Shown here one piece after another: positions 10,178-19,607 of a stretch of DNA of 64,000 nucleotides. Within the stretch, counting starts at the first letter, position 1. Every line of letters begins with the position of its first letter. The notes beneath the pieces were generated by a model. That model searched no databases, had not been told where the DNA came from, and saw nothing but the letters and a program-made list of their open reading frames with translations. The position numbers were made by a program, and so were the translations under genes. Where the stretch lies: NCBI GenBank assembly GCA_026399475.1, contig JAPLQY010000011.1:1-64000 (forward strand), read 5' to 3'. The stretch comes from Rhodocyclales bacterium. GTDB taxonomy: Bacteria > Pseudomonadota > Gammaproteobacteria > Burkholderiales > Rhodocyclaceae.

Positions 10178-11944
10178 CTATTTCTGCTTGTTGGCGTCGC
10201 GTATGGCCTTGGTAAGAGCGTCGCCATCGTCCTGCGGCGCTGAGGGGAGCGCCGCCCCTCCGGCGCCGGCTTTGCCGGCGTCCTTGACCGCTTCCCTGGC
10301 GGCATCGGCTGCGGAGTCCTCATTCAGCATCTTCTGGATGTCGATCGCCTGGCCCTGTTGTTCCATCTGGGCGTTGGTGAGTTGCGCATCGCGCCCCACC
10401 AGTTGCGGGAAGGCGATGACCAGGCCGACCATGATGATCTGGATGACCACGAAAGGAATCGCTCCCCAGTAGATCTGCCCCGTGGTGACAGGGTCGGTGA
10501 GCTTTCCAGTGTGGTGGTCCTTGTAGGGCTCGGTGGGCGCCACCGAGCGCAGGTAGAACAGTGCAAAACCGAAGGGCGGATGCATGAAGGAAGTCTGCAT
10601 GTTGATCGCCAGCAACACGCCGAACCAGATCAGGTCGATGCCCAGCTTGTCCGCCACGGGCCCCAGCAGTGGCACGACGATGAAGCAAAGCTCGAAGAAG
10701 TCGAGGAAAAAGGCGAGGAAGAAGATCAGCGCATTAACCACGATCAGGAAGCCCACCTGTCCACCCGGCAGGTCGGAGAGCAGGTGCTCGACCCACTTGT
10801 GGCCATCGACGCCGTAGAAGGTCAGCGAGAAACAGCGGGCGCCGACCAGGATGAACACGACGAAGGTGGTCAGCTTGGCGGTCGAGTCCATGGCCTGCTT
10901 GAGCAGTGACCAGGACAGGCGCCTGCGCCCCACAGCCATGATCAGCGCACCTGTCGCACCCATGGCGCCGCCCTCGGTCGGCGTTGCGATGCCGATGAAA
11001 ATGGTGCCGAGCACGAGGAAGATCAGCGCCAGTGGCGGGATCAGGACGAAGGTGACCTTTTCCGCCATCTTCGAGAACAAGCCAAGCTTCAATACTCTGT
11101 TGGCAACTGCCAGGGCGAAGGCGATGCCCATGCCCAGGCTCATGGCGACCACGATCAGTTCGTCGGTGGGCTTTTCGGCTGGTTGCATCATCGCCCAGGC
11201 GACCGATGCGCCGACCGAGATGAAAGTCATCACCAGGAGAGAAATGGCGCCGGTGCGGCCGCTGGCTTCGCGGAACTTGCGCGCTTCGGGCGGCAGAGCG
11301 GGGGCGGACTTCGGAAAGAAGATGGTCATCCCCATTACAAATGCCAGATACAGACCCGTCAACACGAAGCCCGGCACAAAGGCGCCCTTGTACATGTCGC
11401 CGACCGACTTGCCGAGCTGGTCGGCGATGATGATCAGCACCAGCGACGGCGGGATGATCTGTGCCAGTGTGCCCGAAGCCGCGATCACGCCCGAGGCCAG
11501 ACGCCGGTCATAGCCGAAGCGCAGCATGATGGGCAGCGAGATCAGGCCCATCGAGATCACCGAAGCCGCCACCACGCCAGTCGTCGCCGCCAGCATGGCG
11601 CCGACCAGGACCACTGCGTAGGCGAGGCCGCCACGGATCGGCCCAAACAGCTGGCCGATGGTTTCGAGCAGGTCTTCGGCCATGCCCGATCGTTCGAGAA
11701 TCAAGCCCATGAAGGTGAAGAAGGGGATGGCCATCAGCGTGTCGTTCATCATGACGCCACCGAAGATGCGTTCCGGCAGCGCCTGGAAGAAGGTCGGCTG
11801 GAACAGGCCCAGCTCCATGCCGATCAGACCGAAGATGATGCCGTTGGCGGCGAGGGAGAAGGCGACCGGGAAGCCCAGCAGCAGGAAGACGATCAGCGAG
11901 GCGAAGATGATCGGTGCGAGATTGGCGATGAAGAACTCGGTCAC
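10178..11944 (-). CDS. dctM: TRAP transporter large permease DctM
   Basis: 588 residues from the GTG that overlaps the dctQ stop (GTGA). The same frame stays open upstream through dctQ, but that stretch is a shadow. Twelve or more hydrophobic segments are visible, starting EFFIANLAPIIFASLIVFLLLGFPVAF, with DctM motifs PFFTFMGLILERSGMAEDLLE, GVVAASVISMGLISLPIMLRFGY and IIPPSLVLIIIADQ. It is longer than the ~430-residue standard DctM because of an internal insertion and a charged C-terminal tail of ~70 residues (QMEQQGQAIDIQKMLNED onward); such long forms occur in the mannitol/chloroaromatic TRAP subgroup. It forms the Na+-driven channel with DctQ and a periplasmic DctP. Confidence 0.9.
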   Translation of the reverse strand: MTEFFIANLAPIIFASLIVFLLLGFPVAFSLAANGIIFGLIGMELGLFQPTFFQALPERIFGGVMMNDTLMAIPFFTFMGLILERSGMAEDLLETIGQLFGPIRGGLAYAVVLVGAMLAATTGVVAASVISMGLISLPIMLRFGYDRRLASGVIAASGTLAQIIPPSLVLIIIADQLGKSVGDMYKGAFVPGFVLTGLYLAFVMGMTIFFPKSAPALPPEARKFREASGRTGAISLLVMTFISVGASVAWAMMQPAEKPTDELIVVAMSLGMGIAFALAVANRVLKLGLFSKMAEKVTFVLIPPLALIFLVLGTIFIGIATPTEGGAMGATGALIMAVGRRRLSWSLLKQAMDSTAKLTTFVVFILVGARCFSLTFYGVDGHKWVEHLLSDLPGGQVGFLIVVNALIFFLAFFLDFFELCFIVVPLLGPVADKLGIDLIWFGVLLAINMQTSFMHPPFGFALFYLRSVAPTEPYKDHHTGKLTDPVTTGQIYWGAIPFVVIQIIMVGLVIAFPQLVGRDAQLTNAQMEQQGQAIDIQKMLNEDSAADAAREAVKDAGKAGAGGAALPSAPQDDGDALTKAIRDANKQK

Positions 11945-12573
11945 TTGCTGTCTCCTTGATTCGTCTGATCGGAGACTTTTGCTGCCTCCTCCGCGAGGTG
12001 GCGCTGCCTGATGGCTTCGGCCAGTTCCTCCTCGGCACTGGGCTTTACTTCCTTGATTAGCACGTTGCGGCCGGCACCCTTGAGGAAGGCAATGCGCTTG
12101 ATCAGCTCCGACAGCCCCTGCAATACCAGCAGGGCAAAGCCGACCGGCATCATCAGTCGCACCGGCCAGCGAATGAGCCCGCCGGGATTGGAGGACATTT
12201 CGCCCGAAGTCCAGGCCAGAGTGAACACCGCCCACGACAGGTAGCCGATCAGGAAGCCCATCGGCAACAGAAACACCAGGAAGCCGAAGACGTCGATCCA
12301 GTTCTGTGTCCGCTCCGTATAGCGGCCGAAGAGTACGTCGATGCGGATGTGCTCGTTCTTCTTCAGCACGTAGCCGGACGACAGGAGGAAGATTGCCGAA
12401 AACAGATACCACTGGATTTCCAGCAGTGCGTTCGAACTCATGTTGAAAGCGAAGCGGACGACGGCGTTGCCGGCGCTGATGACGACGACAATGAGGACCA
12501 GCCAGATCATCGCGCGGCCGACGCGTTCGTTCAGGCCGTCGATCAGTCCGGATATTTTGAGCAGACCCTGCAT
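11941..12573 (-). CDS. dctQ: TRAP transporter small permease DctQ
   Basis: 210 residues. The chosen ATG has a strong upstream site (CGGAGGAAGTG). Four hydrophobic segments are visible (AMIWLVLIVVVISAGNAVVRF, YLFSAIFLLSSGYVLKKNEHIRIDV, LVFLLPMGFLIGYLSWAVF, MMPVGFALLVLQGLSELIKR), the standard DctQ topology. The NEHIRIDV motif is typical. It is the first gene of a leftward dctQM pair, with no solute-binding protein beside it; the dctP at 6210 is the nearest candidate. Confidence 0.9.
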   Translation of the reverse strand: MQGLLKISGLIDGLNERVGRAMIWLVLIVVVISAGNAVVRFAFNMSSNALLEIQWYLFSAIFLLSSGYVLKKNEHIRIDVLFGRYTERTQNWIDVFGFLVFLLPMGFLIGYLSWAVFTLAWTSGEMSSNPGGLIRWPVRLMMPVGFALLVLQGLSELIKRIAFLKGAGRNVLIKEVKPSAEEELAEAIRQRHLAEEAAKVSDQTNQGDSK

Positions 12574-12808
12574 GGACACTTCCTCCGTTATGGGGCCGGG
12601 CAAACTGGTCCAACCCTTGTCTCTATTGAGTTGCGGGTCGTAGCTTAATCGCTTACGCGGGAATTCGCCAGCCGGATGTTTACCGCTTCGCGTATCGCCG
12701 CTTGACTGCATTCGACCGGGTACGGGATACTGAAAAAATGCAGATGCATCTCCTATCGGTTTTTGTTAGCGGAACTGCTCCGCCTGGCGATATCGTGCGC
12801 ATGTTCCG

Positions 12809-13345
12809 GTGACTCAAGTTTCCCCTACACCCGGCGTCCCTTGTAAGGGACCTTTCGCCCGGATGCTCGCATCTGTCGATGCTCTGATGGGCTTGGTGAT
12901 TCGTGCCGTATCGATACTCGTATTGCCTCTGGCGGTGCTGCTGTTTCTGCAATGGCCTCTGCGTGAAATGGTGCAGGCTTATTCGCGTGAGAGTAATGAT
13001 CTTGCGCAAGTCCTGTTTGCGCTTTACGTCAGCATTGCAATCACGGCGGCGACGAGGACGGACGGGCACCTTGCGGCGGATACCCTGGCCCGTCGATTTC
13101 GCGCAGTAACGCGGCACCGGCTCAAGCGACTTGCCGCAATGGTCATCCTGTTGCCATGGTCCGGCTTCGTGCTCTGGGTTGCCTGGCCGACAGTCTGGCA
13201 ATCGCTGCGCGGGCTGGAAGCCTTCCCGGACACCTACAACCCCGGGTTCTTCGTGGTGCGGACCGCTGTGGCGCTGCTCGCCGTGGCGGTCCTTGTCCAA
13301 GGATTGATCGATGTTTGTCGACGCTCTCCGGGGGCGGACCCATGA
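12809..13345 (+). CDS. Second TRAP small permease (DctQ family)
   Basis: 178 residues from a GTG start; about four hydrophobic segments (GLVIRAVSILVLPLAVLLFLQ, LFALYVSIAITAA, AAMVILLPWSGFVLWVAWP, VRTAVALLAVAVLVQGLIDV). The TRTDGHLAADTLARRF motif after the second segment matches the DctQ pattern of a charged, conserved cytoplasmic loop. It is divergent from the first dctQM pair across a 235-bp intergenic space and overlaps the following permease gene by 4 bases. Confidence 0.75.
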   Translation: MTQVSPTPGVPCKGPFARMLASVDALMGLVIRAVSILVLPLAVLLFLQWPLREMVQAYSRESNDLAQVLFALYVSIAITAATRTDGHLAADTLARRFRAVTRHRLKRLAAMVILLPWSGFVLWVAWPTVWQSLRGLEAFPDTYNPGFFVVRTAVALLAVAVLVQGLIDVCRRSPGADP

Positions 13346-14805
13346 GCGGGGTCATTGGCCTCTGGATGTTGGCATGTGTCGCATTGCTGATGATCCTTAC
13401 CGGCCTGCCGGCATGGAACCTGCTGATAGGCGTCGCCAGCATCTTCTCGGTAGCGGGCATTGCGTTCGACCTCATATCGCCCACACTGTTTACGGCACTG
13501 CCGTCGCGCCTGTTGGGGCTGCTCGAAAGTGATTTGCTGCAGGCATTGCCGCTGTATGTGCTGATGGGTGTTCTGCTCAATCGTTTGCCCTTGGCGCAAG
13601 CCTTGTTTGTCAGCGGCAGCCGCCTATTTGCGCCGCTGGGCGCGTCGCGTCCGCTGGCAGGGCTGGGCCTGGGCGTCCTGCTTTCGCCCATGAACGGCTC
13701 GGTCGGCGCCAGTGTGGCCATGCTCTCAAAGACACTGCTGCCGCGGCTGGACGAAGCCGGCATGGCCCCCGCGCGGTCCGCGGCGCTGGTTTGCATGGCC
13801 AGTACGCTCGGAGTGGTGATACCGCCCTCGCTGGTCCTGATACTTCTTGGCGACGCGATGCTGCGCGCTCATACCGAAGCGGTGAACGCAACCCATGTCG
13901 CGGTACGGATCGTCAACACGCAGGACATATTTCGTGGTGCCTTGATACCAGCGGCGATTCTCGTTGCGCTGTGCCTGATTGCGGCGTGGCTGACGAACCG
14001 GTGCTCCGACCATGGTCCGGTCGAGCGCCCAAGCGCCGGCCAGTGGCTGACATCCATTGTTGCCGCCACCCTTATTCTCGGCCTGTTGGGCAGCGTAGCG
14101 CTTGGCTACCTGTACGCGGTGGAGGCCGCGGCGACCGGTGGCGTGGCGCTATTTCTGTTCGGTCTGGCGACGCGTAGTCTGACCCGACCAGTGCTGCGCG
14201 AAGTATTGCGCGAAACGATGGCAATCAGCGGTGCGCTGTTCGCGCTATTGGTCTCTGCGACCATGTTTACCCTGGTGCTACGAACCTTCGGAACGGATCG
14301 CTGGATCGCGGCGTGGCTTGCCGGTCTGGGCGGCGGGCCCTATGCGACACTGGCTGTTGTGGTGACAATGCTTCTGGTCTGCGCTTTTGTCCTCGATGCC
14401 TTCGAAATGATCTTCGTGGTCATCCCCATCCTGCTCCCTCCTCTGCTGGTCATTATTCCCGATGCGACATGGGTGGCGGTGATCACGCTGCTGATCCTGC
14501 AAACGAGTTTCATCCTGCCGCCATTCGGCTATGCGGTACTGATGATAGGCAATCGGCTGGCGCGTCCGGTCGGGACTCGGGCCATGGCGATCGCGCTTGC
14601 GCCCTACGTGGTGCTGCAGATAGCCGTGCTCGGCCTGGTCGTTGCGGCTCCATCCCTGCTCTGGCGGGTTCCGGATCCCCCCGCGGCCGCCGGGACATCT
14701 GGCGGGGGCCTGTCCGACGACGAGATTCGCGAGCAATTTGAAAAGGTTATGCGGGAACAGAGCGCGGATTCAGTCCCCGGAAAGGCGCAGGGCGGGCAGG
14801 ACTAG
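13342..14805 (+). CDS. Second TRAP large permease (DctM family)
   Basis: 487 residues; ATG overlaps the preceding stop (ATGA). Many hydrophobic segments; family motifs include GVLLSPMNGSVGASVAMLSKTLLP, MASTLGVVIPPSLVLILLGDAML and FEMIFVVIPILLPPLLV. The C-terminal ~40 residues are hydrophilic (GGGLSDDEIREQFEKVMREQS). No DctP gene adjoins either QM pair, so the substrate protein must be elsewhere or shared. The frame is open upstream over the small subunit gene, which I treat as shadow. Confidence 0.85.
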   Translation: MSGVIGLWMLACVALLMILTGLPAWNLLIGVASIFSVAGIAFDLISPTLFTALPSRLLGLLESDLLQALPLYVLMGVLLNRLPLAQALFVSGSRLFAPLGASRPLAGLGLGVLLSPMNGSVGASVAMLSKTLLPRLDEAGMAPARSAALVCMASTLGVVIPPSLVLILLGDAMLRAHTEAVNATHVAVRIVNTQDIFRGALIPAAILVALCLIAAWLTNRCSDHGPVERPSAGQWLTSIVAATLILGLLGSVALGYLYAVEAAATGGVALFLFGLATRSLTRPVLREVLRETMAISGALFALLVSATMFTLVLRTFGTDRWIAAWLAGLGGGPYATLAVVVTMLLVCAFVLDAFEMIFVVIPILLPPLLVIIPDATWVAVITLLILQTSFILPPFGYAVLMIGNRLARPVGTRAMAIALAPYVVLQIAVLGLVVAAPSLLWRVPDPPAAAGTSGGGLSDDEIREQFEKVMREQSADSVPGKAQGGQD

Positions 14806-15013
14806 GCGTGTCAGGCGCTGGTCTGGCCCCTCGGCCGGAAGGTCAAGGCACACAAAGGCAAATGGGCGGCTCCCATTGGGAACAGTTCCGGAAATGCCAA
14901 CGAAGGTAGAATTCCACCTTTCCCATATCTGCCACACGGGTTACGCAACGTTTCGGTTTCGGCATAGCACAGCGCGTTAGCCTTCACTGAACCGTTTTTT
15001 TGAAAGCCAAAAA

Positions 15014-16258
15014 ATGTTTTCCAAGCAGAGCACCCTCGCCAAGAGCGACCCCGAACTCTGGGACGCCATTCAGAACGAAAACCGTCGGCAGGAAGATCAC
15101 ATCGAGCTGATTGCGTCCGAGAACTACGTTTCCTGGCAGGTGATGGAAGCACAGGGCTCGCAGTTGACCAACAAGTACGCCGAAGGCTATCCGGGCAAGC
15201 GTTACTACGGAGGTTGCGAACATGTCGATGTGGCCGAGCAACTGGCCATCGATCGCGCCAAAAAGCTGTTCGGCGCCGATGCGGCCAACGTCCAGCCCAA
15301 CTCCGGTTCGCAGGCCAATCAGGCCGTTTTCATGGCCTTCCTCAAGCCCGGCGACACGATCCTCGGCATGAACCTTGCCATGGGCGGGCATCTGACGCAC
15401 GGTTCGCCGGTAAACATGTCCGGCAAGTGGTTCAAGGTCGTACCCTACGGCCTCGACAAGAATGAAGAAATAGACTACGCAGAGATGGAGCGGCTGGCGC
15501 ACGAACACAAGCCGAAGCTGATCATCGCCGGCGCTTCGGCCTATTCATTGAAGATCGATTTTGAACGTTTCGCCAAAGTGGCGAAGGCGGTCGGCTCCAT
15601 CTTCATGGTAGACATGGCCCACTATGCCGGCCTCGTTGCAGCGGGGTTCTATCCCAACCCGGTGCCGCACGCCGACGTCGTGACCTCGACCACGCACAAG
15701 ACCCTGCGCGGTCCGCGCGGCGGCCTGATTCTGATGCGCGCCGAACACGAAAAGGCAATCAACTCGGCAATCTTCCCCGGCCTGCAGGGCGGCCCGCTGA
15801 TGCACGTCATCGCGGCCAAGGCAGTGGCCTTCAAGGAGGCGATGACGCCCGAGTTCCGCGACTATCAGGAGCAGGTGATCGAAAATGCCCAAGTGATGGC
15901 CAAGGTATTGAAGAGTCGCGGCCTGCGCATCGTCTCCGGCCGCACAGAGTCGCATGTGTTTCTGGTCGATCTGCAGGCCAAGAACATCACCGGCAAGGAT
16001 GCTGAAGCCGCTTTGGGCCGTGCGCACATAACGGCGAACAAGAATGCCATCCCGAATGATCCGCAGAAGCCCTTCGTCACTTCCGGTATTCGTCTCGGCA
16101 CGCCGGCGATGACCACGCGCGGTTTCACCGAGATCGAAGCCGATCAGGTTGCCAACTTGATCGCCGACGTGCTCGACGCGCCGCACGACGAGGCCGTGCT
16201 GGTGCGGGTGCGCTGCGAAGTGTCGGCCATGTGCAAGAAGTTTCCGGTGTATGGGTAG
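15014..16258 (+). CDS. glyA: Serine hydroxymethyltransferase
   Basis: 414 residues, the normal length. It converts serine and tetrahydrofolate to glycine and 5,10-methylene-THF using pyridoxal phosphate. Visible signatures: [13 protein letters not shown] at the N-terminus, [29 protein letters not shown], and the PLP-lysine motif [16 protein letters not shown]. The ATG is 10 bases after the T-rich upstream sequence. The 208-base upstream gap holds no other gene and no riboswitch I can recognise. Immediately after the stop sits the first GTGAAAM hairpin element, then nrdR. Confidence 0.97.
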   Translation: MFSKQSTLAKSDPELWDAIQNENRRQEDHIELIASENYVSWQVMEAQGSQLTNKYAEGYPGKRYYGGCEHVDVAEQLAIDRAKKLFGADAANVQPNSGSQANQAVFMAFLKPGDTILGMNLAMGGHLTHGSPVNMSGKWFKVVPYGLDKNEEIDYAEMERLAHEHKPKLIIAGASAYSLKIDFERFAKVAKAVGSIFMVDMAHYAGLVAAGFYPNPVPHADVVTSTTHKTLRGPRGGLILMRAEHEKAINSAIFPGLQGGPLMHVIAAKAVAFKEAMTPEFRDYQEQVIENAQVMAKVLKSRGLRIVSGRTESHVFLVDLQAKNITGKDAEAALGRAHITANKNAIPNDPQKPFVTSGIRLGTPAMTTRGFTEIEADQVANLIADVLDAPHDEAVLVRVRCEVSAMCKKFPVYG

Positions 16259-16261
16259 GAC

Positions 16262-16350
16262 GTGAAAAAAAGTGAAAGGTGAAAAGTGAAACGTGAGAAA
16301 CGGCCGGTGACGCGAGGGCTTTGCCTCACGTTTCATGTTTTACGTTTCAC
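16262..16350. repeat. GTGAAAM-heptamer hairpin element, copy 1
   Basis: The left arm (16272-16296) consists of three GTGAAA-N heptamers plus GTGA. The right arm (16326-16350) is its near-complement (TCACGTTTCATG onward), with about four mismatches over 25 nt and a 29-nt loop. A further GTGAAAAAAA precedes the left arm. It begins 3 bases after the glyA stop and ends 18 bases before nrdR. Two other copies are at 22418 and 25285. Confidence 0.85.
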
Positions 16351-16368
16351 CCGTGCGGGGTTTGCGCC

Positions 16369-16842
16369 ATGAAATGCCCCTACTGCGCCGAGCCGAACAC
16401 CCAGGTGGTCGACACGCGGGAGAACGAGGACGGCGACACCGTGCGTCGTCGTCGTCGCTGCCTGTCCTGCGACAAGCGCTTCACCACTTACGAGCGGGTA
16501 GAGTTGCAGTTGCCCCAGGTGGTGAAGAAAAACGGCAGCCGCACGGACTACGATCGCGACAAGCTCAAGGCCAGCATGATGCTGGCGATGAGAAAGCGTC
16601 CGGTCACCACGGAAAGCATCGACCTTGCGCTGGATCGCATCGAGGAAAAACTGGTGCAGCTGGCTCTGCGCGAAGTCGCCTCCGATCGCATCGGCGAACT
16701 GGTGATGCGTGAACTAAAAAAGCTCGACAAGGTGGCCTATATCCGTTTCGCTTCGGTGTACCGCAACTTCGAGGACGTCGACGAGTTTTCCGATGCCATC
16801 CGCGAAATCAAGAAGCCGCGGCAGCCCCGGGCCAAGTCGTGA
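16369..16842 (+). CDS. nrdR: Transcriptional repressor NrdR
   Basis: 157 residues. The N-terminal zinc ribbon has CPYC...CLSC spacing ([18 protein letters not shown], then [18 protein letters not shown]), followed by an ATP-cone domain ([20 protein letters not shown]). NrdR senses ATP/dATP and represses ribonucleotide reductase genes by binding NrdR boxes. The start is the ATG directly before CPYC; the frame upstream runs into the repeat. Gene order glyA-nrdR-ribD is common in betaproteobacteria. Confidence 0.97.
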   Translation: MKCPYCAEPNTQVVDTRENEDGDTVRRRRRCLSCDKRFTTYERVELQLPQVVKKNGSRTDYDRDKLKASMMLAMRKRPVTTESIDLALDRIEEKLVQLALREVASDRIGELVMRELKKLDKVAYIRFASVYRNFEDVDEFSDAIREIKKPRQPRAKS

Positions 16843-16866
16843 TCGTCCGCGGCAGATGAGCGCCGC

Positions 16867-17958
16867 ATGAGCCTTTCGGCCGCCGATCACGCCTTCATGG
16901 CGCGTGCCCTGCAGCTGGCGCGACGGGGTCTTTACGGCACTGCACCGAATCCTCGCGTTGGTTGCGTCATCGTCATGAATGACAATGTCATTGGTGAGGG
17001 CTGGCACGAAAAGGCCGGTCTGCCGCATGCTGAAGTGGTCGCGCTGGCTGCGTTAGCCGGCACTCAGGCGCGGGGCGCCACTGCCTATGTCACGCTGGAG
17101 CCCTGCAGTCATTTCGGACGCACGCCTCCCTGCGCCGACGCATTGGTTAATGCTGGTCTCGCCCGCGTTGTAGTGGCGATGCAGGATCCGAATCCGCTGG
17201 TCGCGGGGCAGGGCCTGGCGAAGCTGAATGCCGCTGGCATCGAAGTCGCCAGCGGCTTTTTGCAAGACGAGGCGACGGAGCTCAATATCGGTTTCGTGTC
17301 GCGCATGACGCGCGGCAGGCCTTGGCTGCGGTTGAAAGTGGCCGCCAGTCTGGACGGCAAGACGGCCCTGAACAATGGAGTCTCGCAATGGATCACAGGC
17401 CCCGAGGCGCGGCGTGACGCCCACGCCTGGCGCGCTCGCTCATGCGCCATACTTACCGGCATCGGCACGGTCAGGGACGACAATCCGCGACTCACGGTGC
17501 GTGAAGTACAGACGACGCGCCAGCCGCTCAGGGTAGTGATCGACAGTCGGCTCGAAACCCCGCCCGATGCCGCCGTGCTCGAAGGCGGCAATGTGCTGAT
17601 CGCTGCGGCACAGGACGATGCGGCGCGCAGCGCCGCGCTGCGCGCGCGAGGTGCCGAGATCCTGGTGCTGCCCAATGCCCAGGGCAAGGTGGACCTCGCC
17701 GATCTGATGCAGGAGCTTGGCCGGCGCGGTATCAACGAAGTGCTGGCCGAAGCCGGTACCCGGCTCAACGGCTCGCTGTTGCGCGAAAACTGCGTAGACG
17801 AGTTGTTGATTTATCAGGCCCCCATTCTGCTGGGGGACCTCGCCCGGGGCATGTTTGGCCTGACGGAACTCGCCGATCTGGCCGGCGCCAGACATCTGAA
17901 CGTCGTTGAGCGGCGCATGGTCGGCACCGATTGTCGCATTCGAGCCCGCCTTGCGTGA
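16867..17958 (+). CDS. ribD: Riboflavin biosynthesis deaminase/reductase RibD
   Basis: 363 residues. The N-terminal deaminase has the zinc site HAEVVAL and PCSHFGRTPPCADAL, giving the His and two Cys ligands. The C-terminal ~210 residues form the NADPH-dependent reductase (LKVAASLDGKTALNNGVSQWITG, VLAEAGTRLNGSLL). It catalyses two successive steps from the GTP cyclohydrolase II product in riboflavin synthesis. It starts 24 bases after nrdR. No other rib genes are in the window. Confidence 0.97.
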   Translation: MSLSAADHAFMARALQLARRGLYGTAPNPRVGCVIVMNDNVIGEGWHEKAGLPHAEVVALAALAGTQARGATAYVTLEPCSHFGRTPPCADALVNAGLARVVVAMQDPNPLVAGQGLAKLNAAGIEVASGFLQDEATELNIGFVSRMTRGRPWLRLKVAASLDGKTALNNGVSQWITGPEARRDAHAWRARSCAILTGIGTVRDDNPRLTVREVQTTRQPLRVVIDSRLETPPDAAVLEGGNVLIAAAQDDAARSAALRARGAEILVLPNAQGKVDLADLMQELGRRGINEVLAEAGTRLNGSLLRENCVDELLIYQAPILLGDLARGMFGLTELADLAGARHLNVVERRMVGTDCRIRARLA

Positions 17959-18319
17959 TCCTGACGATAGCGGCCATCGAGATTTTCCGGGGCGCGGGCT
18001 GCTGATCAACGTCCTGCGCGTGTTCCACATTGCCGGCCTGGCGGGGATTTCGGCGGTGGTGCTGGCCGGCATGGGCGGTGCCGCGAACTGGGGCTCGCTG
18101 ATGCTGACCTCGGGGCTCGGCATCGTTGCCCTCGATGCCTGGGCAAATCCCTTCTATTTTCGCCAGGCGAAGGGTCTTGGCACGCTGCTGAAGATTGCGC
18201 TGGTGCTGCTGCTGGTGGTCTGGGAAGCTGGACGCCTGCCGCTGTTCTGGTTCGTGCTGGCGTTCTCGGTCGCCCTCAGCCATGCGCCGGGGCGTTTGAG
18301 GCATCGCCAGTTGTTCTGA
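17951..18319 (+). CDS. Small hypothetical membrane protein
   Basis: About 122 residues if the TTG at 17951, which overlaps the ribD end by 8 bases, is the start; no ATG lies in the right place, so the start is uncertain. Three to four hydrophobic stretches (VFHIAGLAGISAVVLAGMGGA, LMLTSGLGIVALDAW, LLKIALVLLLVVW, WFVLAFSVALSHAPG). I do not recognise a family. Tight linkage to ribD supports it being a real gene. It converges on the MoeB-like gene with 21 bases between stops. Confidence 0.6.
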   Translation: MRDPDDSGHRDFPGRGLLINVLRVFHIAGLAGISAVVLAGMGGAANWGSLMLTSGLGIVALDAWANPFYFRQAKGLGTLLKIALVLLLVVWEAGRLPLFWFVLAFSVALSHAPGRLRHRQLF

Positions 18320-18340
18320 CTTTCTGGCGTCGTAGCCGGT

Positions 18341-19096
18341 TTATTCGGCAACTGTCCCGCAAACCGCGCATCCCGGATCGCGCGGCACGCGAATCTCGCG
18401 CCATTCCATGCCGAGGCCGTCGAGCAGCAGCAGCCGACCGGCGAGGTTGGTGCCGCAGCCGATTACCAGCTTCAGGGCCTCTGCGGCCTGCACTGTGCCG
18501 ATGATGCCGGTGATGGGTGCGAAAACGCCCATCACTGCGCATCGCACTTCCTCAACGTCCTGTCCTTCCGGAAACAGGCAGTGGTAACACGGCGCATCCG
18601 GCTGGCGGGAATCGAATACCGCCACCTGCCCGTCGAAACGGATCGCGGCGCCGGAGATTAATGGCTTCCTGAATCTGACACAGGCGCGATTGACGGCATG
18701 GCGCGTGGCAAAGTTGTCACAGCAGTCGAGGACGATGTCGGCCAGTGCAACCTCCTCATCCAGACGTCTGCCGGACAGGCGTTCGTTGAGATCGATGACA
18801 TGGCATTCGGGGTTGATCTCGTTCAGCGTGCGCTTGCCGGATGCGGTCTTGGCCATGCCGACGGCATCGGTGCGATGCAGGATCTGGCGTTGCAGGTTGG
18901 TGATGTCTACGGTGTCGCCATCGGCCAGCACCAGTGTACCGATCCCGGCCGAGACCAGATAGTAGGCGGCGGGAGAACCCAGGCCGCCGGCGCCGATGAC
19001 CAGCGCGCGTGCATTGACGATGCGGTCCTGCCCCTCGATACCGATCTGCGGAAGCAGGATGTGACGACTGTAGCGCAGCAGCTGCTCGTCTGTCAC
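18341..19096 (-). CDS. moeB: MoeB/ThiF-type adenylyltransferase
   Basis: 251 residues from a GTG start. It activates the C-terminal glycine of a sulfur-carrier protein (MoaD or ThiS) by adenylation. Visible: RYSRHILLPQIG at the N-terminus, the ATP loop VIGAGGLGSPAAYYL, the Asp pair and arginine motif VDITNLQRQILH, and the RFDGQVAVFD tract. Cysteine pairs (CYHC, and CAVC near the end) fit the structural zinc of MoeB/ThiF. MoeB versus ThiF cannot be decided from context, as neither moaD nor thiS is nearby. Confidence 0.9.
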   Translation of the reverse strand: MTDEQLLRYSRHILLPQIGIEGQDRIVNARALVIGAGGLGSPAAYYLVSAGIGTLVLADGDTVDITNLQRQILHRTDAVGMAKTASGKRTLNEINPECHVIDLNERLSGRRLDEEVALADIVLDCCDNFATRHAVNRACVRFRKPLISGAAIRFDGQVAVFDSRQPDAPCYHCLFPEGQDVEEVRCAVMGVFAPITGIIGTVQAAEALKLVIGCGTNLAGRLLLLDGLGMEWREIRVPRDPGCAVCGTVAE

Positions 19097-19106
19097 CGGG
19101 GCTCCG

Positions 19107-19589
19107 CTATCTGTCCTGCCTCAACTCGGGCGGAGTGTCGTCGTGGTCGCCATGGGGATGATGTTCCCAGGCCTTGGAATACACCTCGTGCGACTTCTTG
19201 ATCAGGCGCTCGGGGACGCGCATGTTGCGCATCTGGGTTTCCTCGCAAAAGTACACAAGTGCCCGCATCGTCTTGCTGTAGAAACTGCTGTCGAGATGAA
19301 AACCCTGTCGCACCAGTGCAGCCTCGAGTCCTTCCAGGGAGTAGCTGCTGATTTCGTACCAGATCGAAAGGCTGTAGGGCGCAAGTCCGGTATCGATATC
19401 CATGCCTTCCAGACCGGAGAGGAGCTTGCGCGCTTCTTCGACATGTTCCGGATGTCGATGGTCAAAACGCAGTTCGCGGTGCTTGCGTGTGCCTGGTTGC
19501 GGGACGAAAGCTGCGGGCCGTTTGCGCGGCTTGCCATCGCGCAACTCATCACGCAACTCGCGTGCCTTTTCCGGAGTCATTCTGCTCAT
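19107..19589 (-). CDS. Conserved hypothetical protein
   Basis: 160 residues, hydrophilic, no signal peptide or membrane segment. The N-terminal ~35 residues are basic (KARELRDELRDGKPRKRP). The core contains LRFDHRHPEHVEEARKLLSGLEGMD and WYEISSYSLEGLEAALVRQGFHLD, which read like a small ferredoxin-like alpha/beta fold; the tail is His/Asp rich (EHHPHGDHDD). I do not recognise a named family. It lies 10 bases upstream of the moeB-like gene on the same strand, so they are likely co-transcribed. Confidence 0.7.
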   Translation of the reverse strand: MSRMTPEKARELRDELRDGKPRKRPAAFVPQPGTRKHRELRFDHRHPEHVEEARKLLSGLEGMDIDTGLAPYSLSIWYEISSYSLEGLEAALVRQGFHLDSSFYSKTMRALVYFCEETQMRNMRVPERLIKKSHEVYSKAWEHHPHGDHDDTPPELRQDR

Positions 19590-19607
19590 CGTCCGTTTTT
19601 CACCGTC

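Noticed and set aside
10178..12613. 811-codon frame joining dctM with an N-terminal extension
   Set aside because: The extra N-terminal residues are the shadow of dctQ; the GTG overlapping the dctQ stop gives the normal DctM start.
14806..15013. Riboswitch upstream of glyA
   Set aside because: No conserved tandem glycine or THF-type core could be recognised; only ordinary GC-rich sequence is seen.
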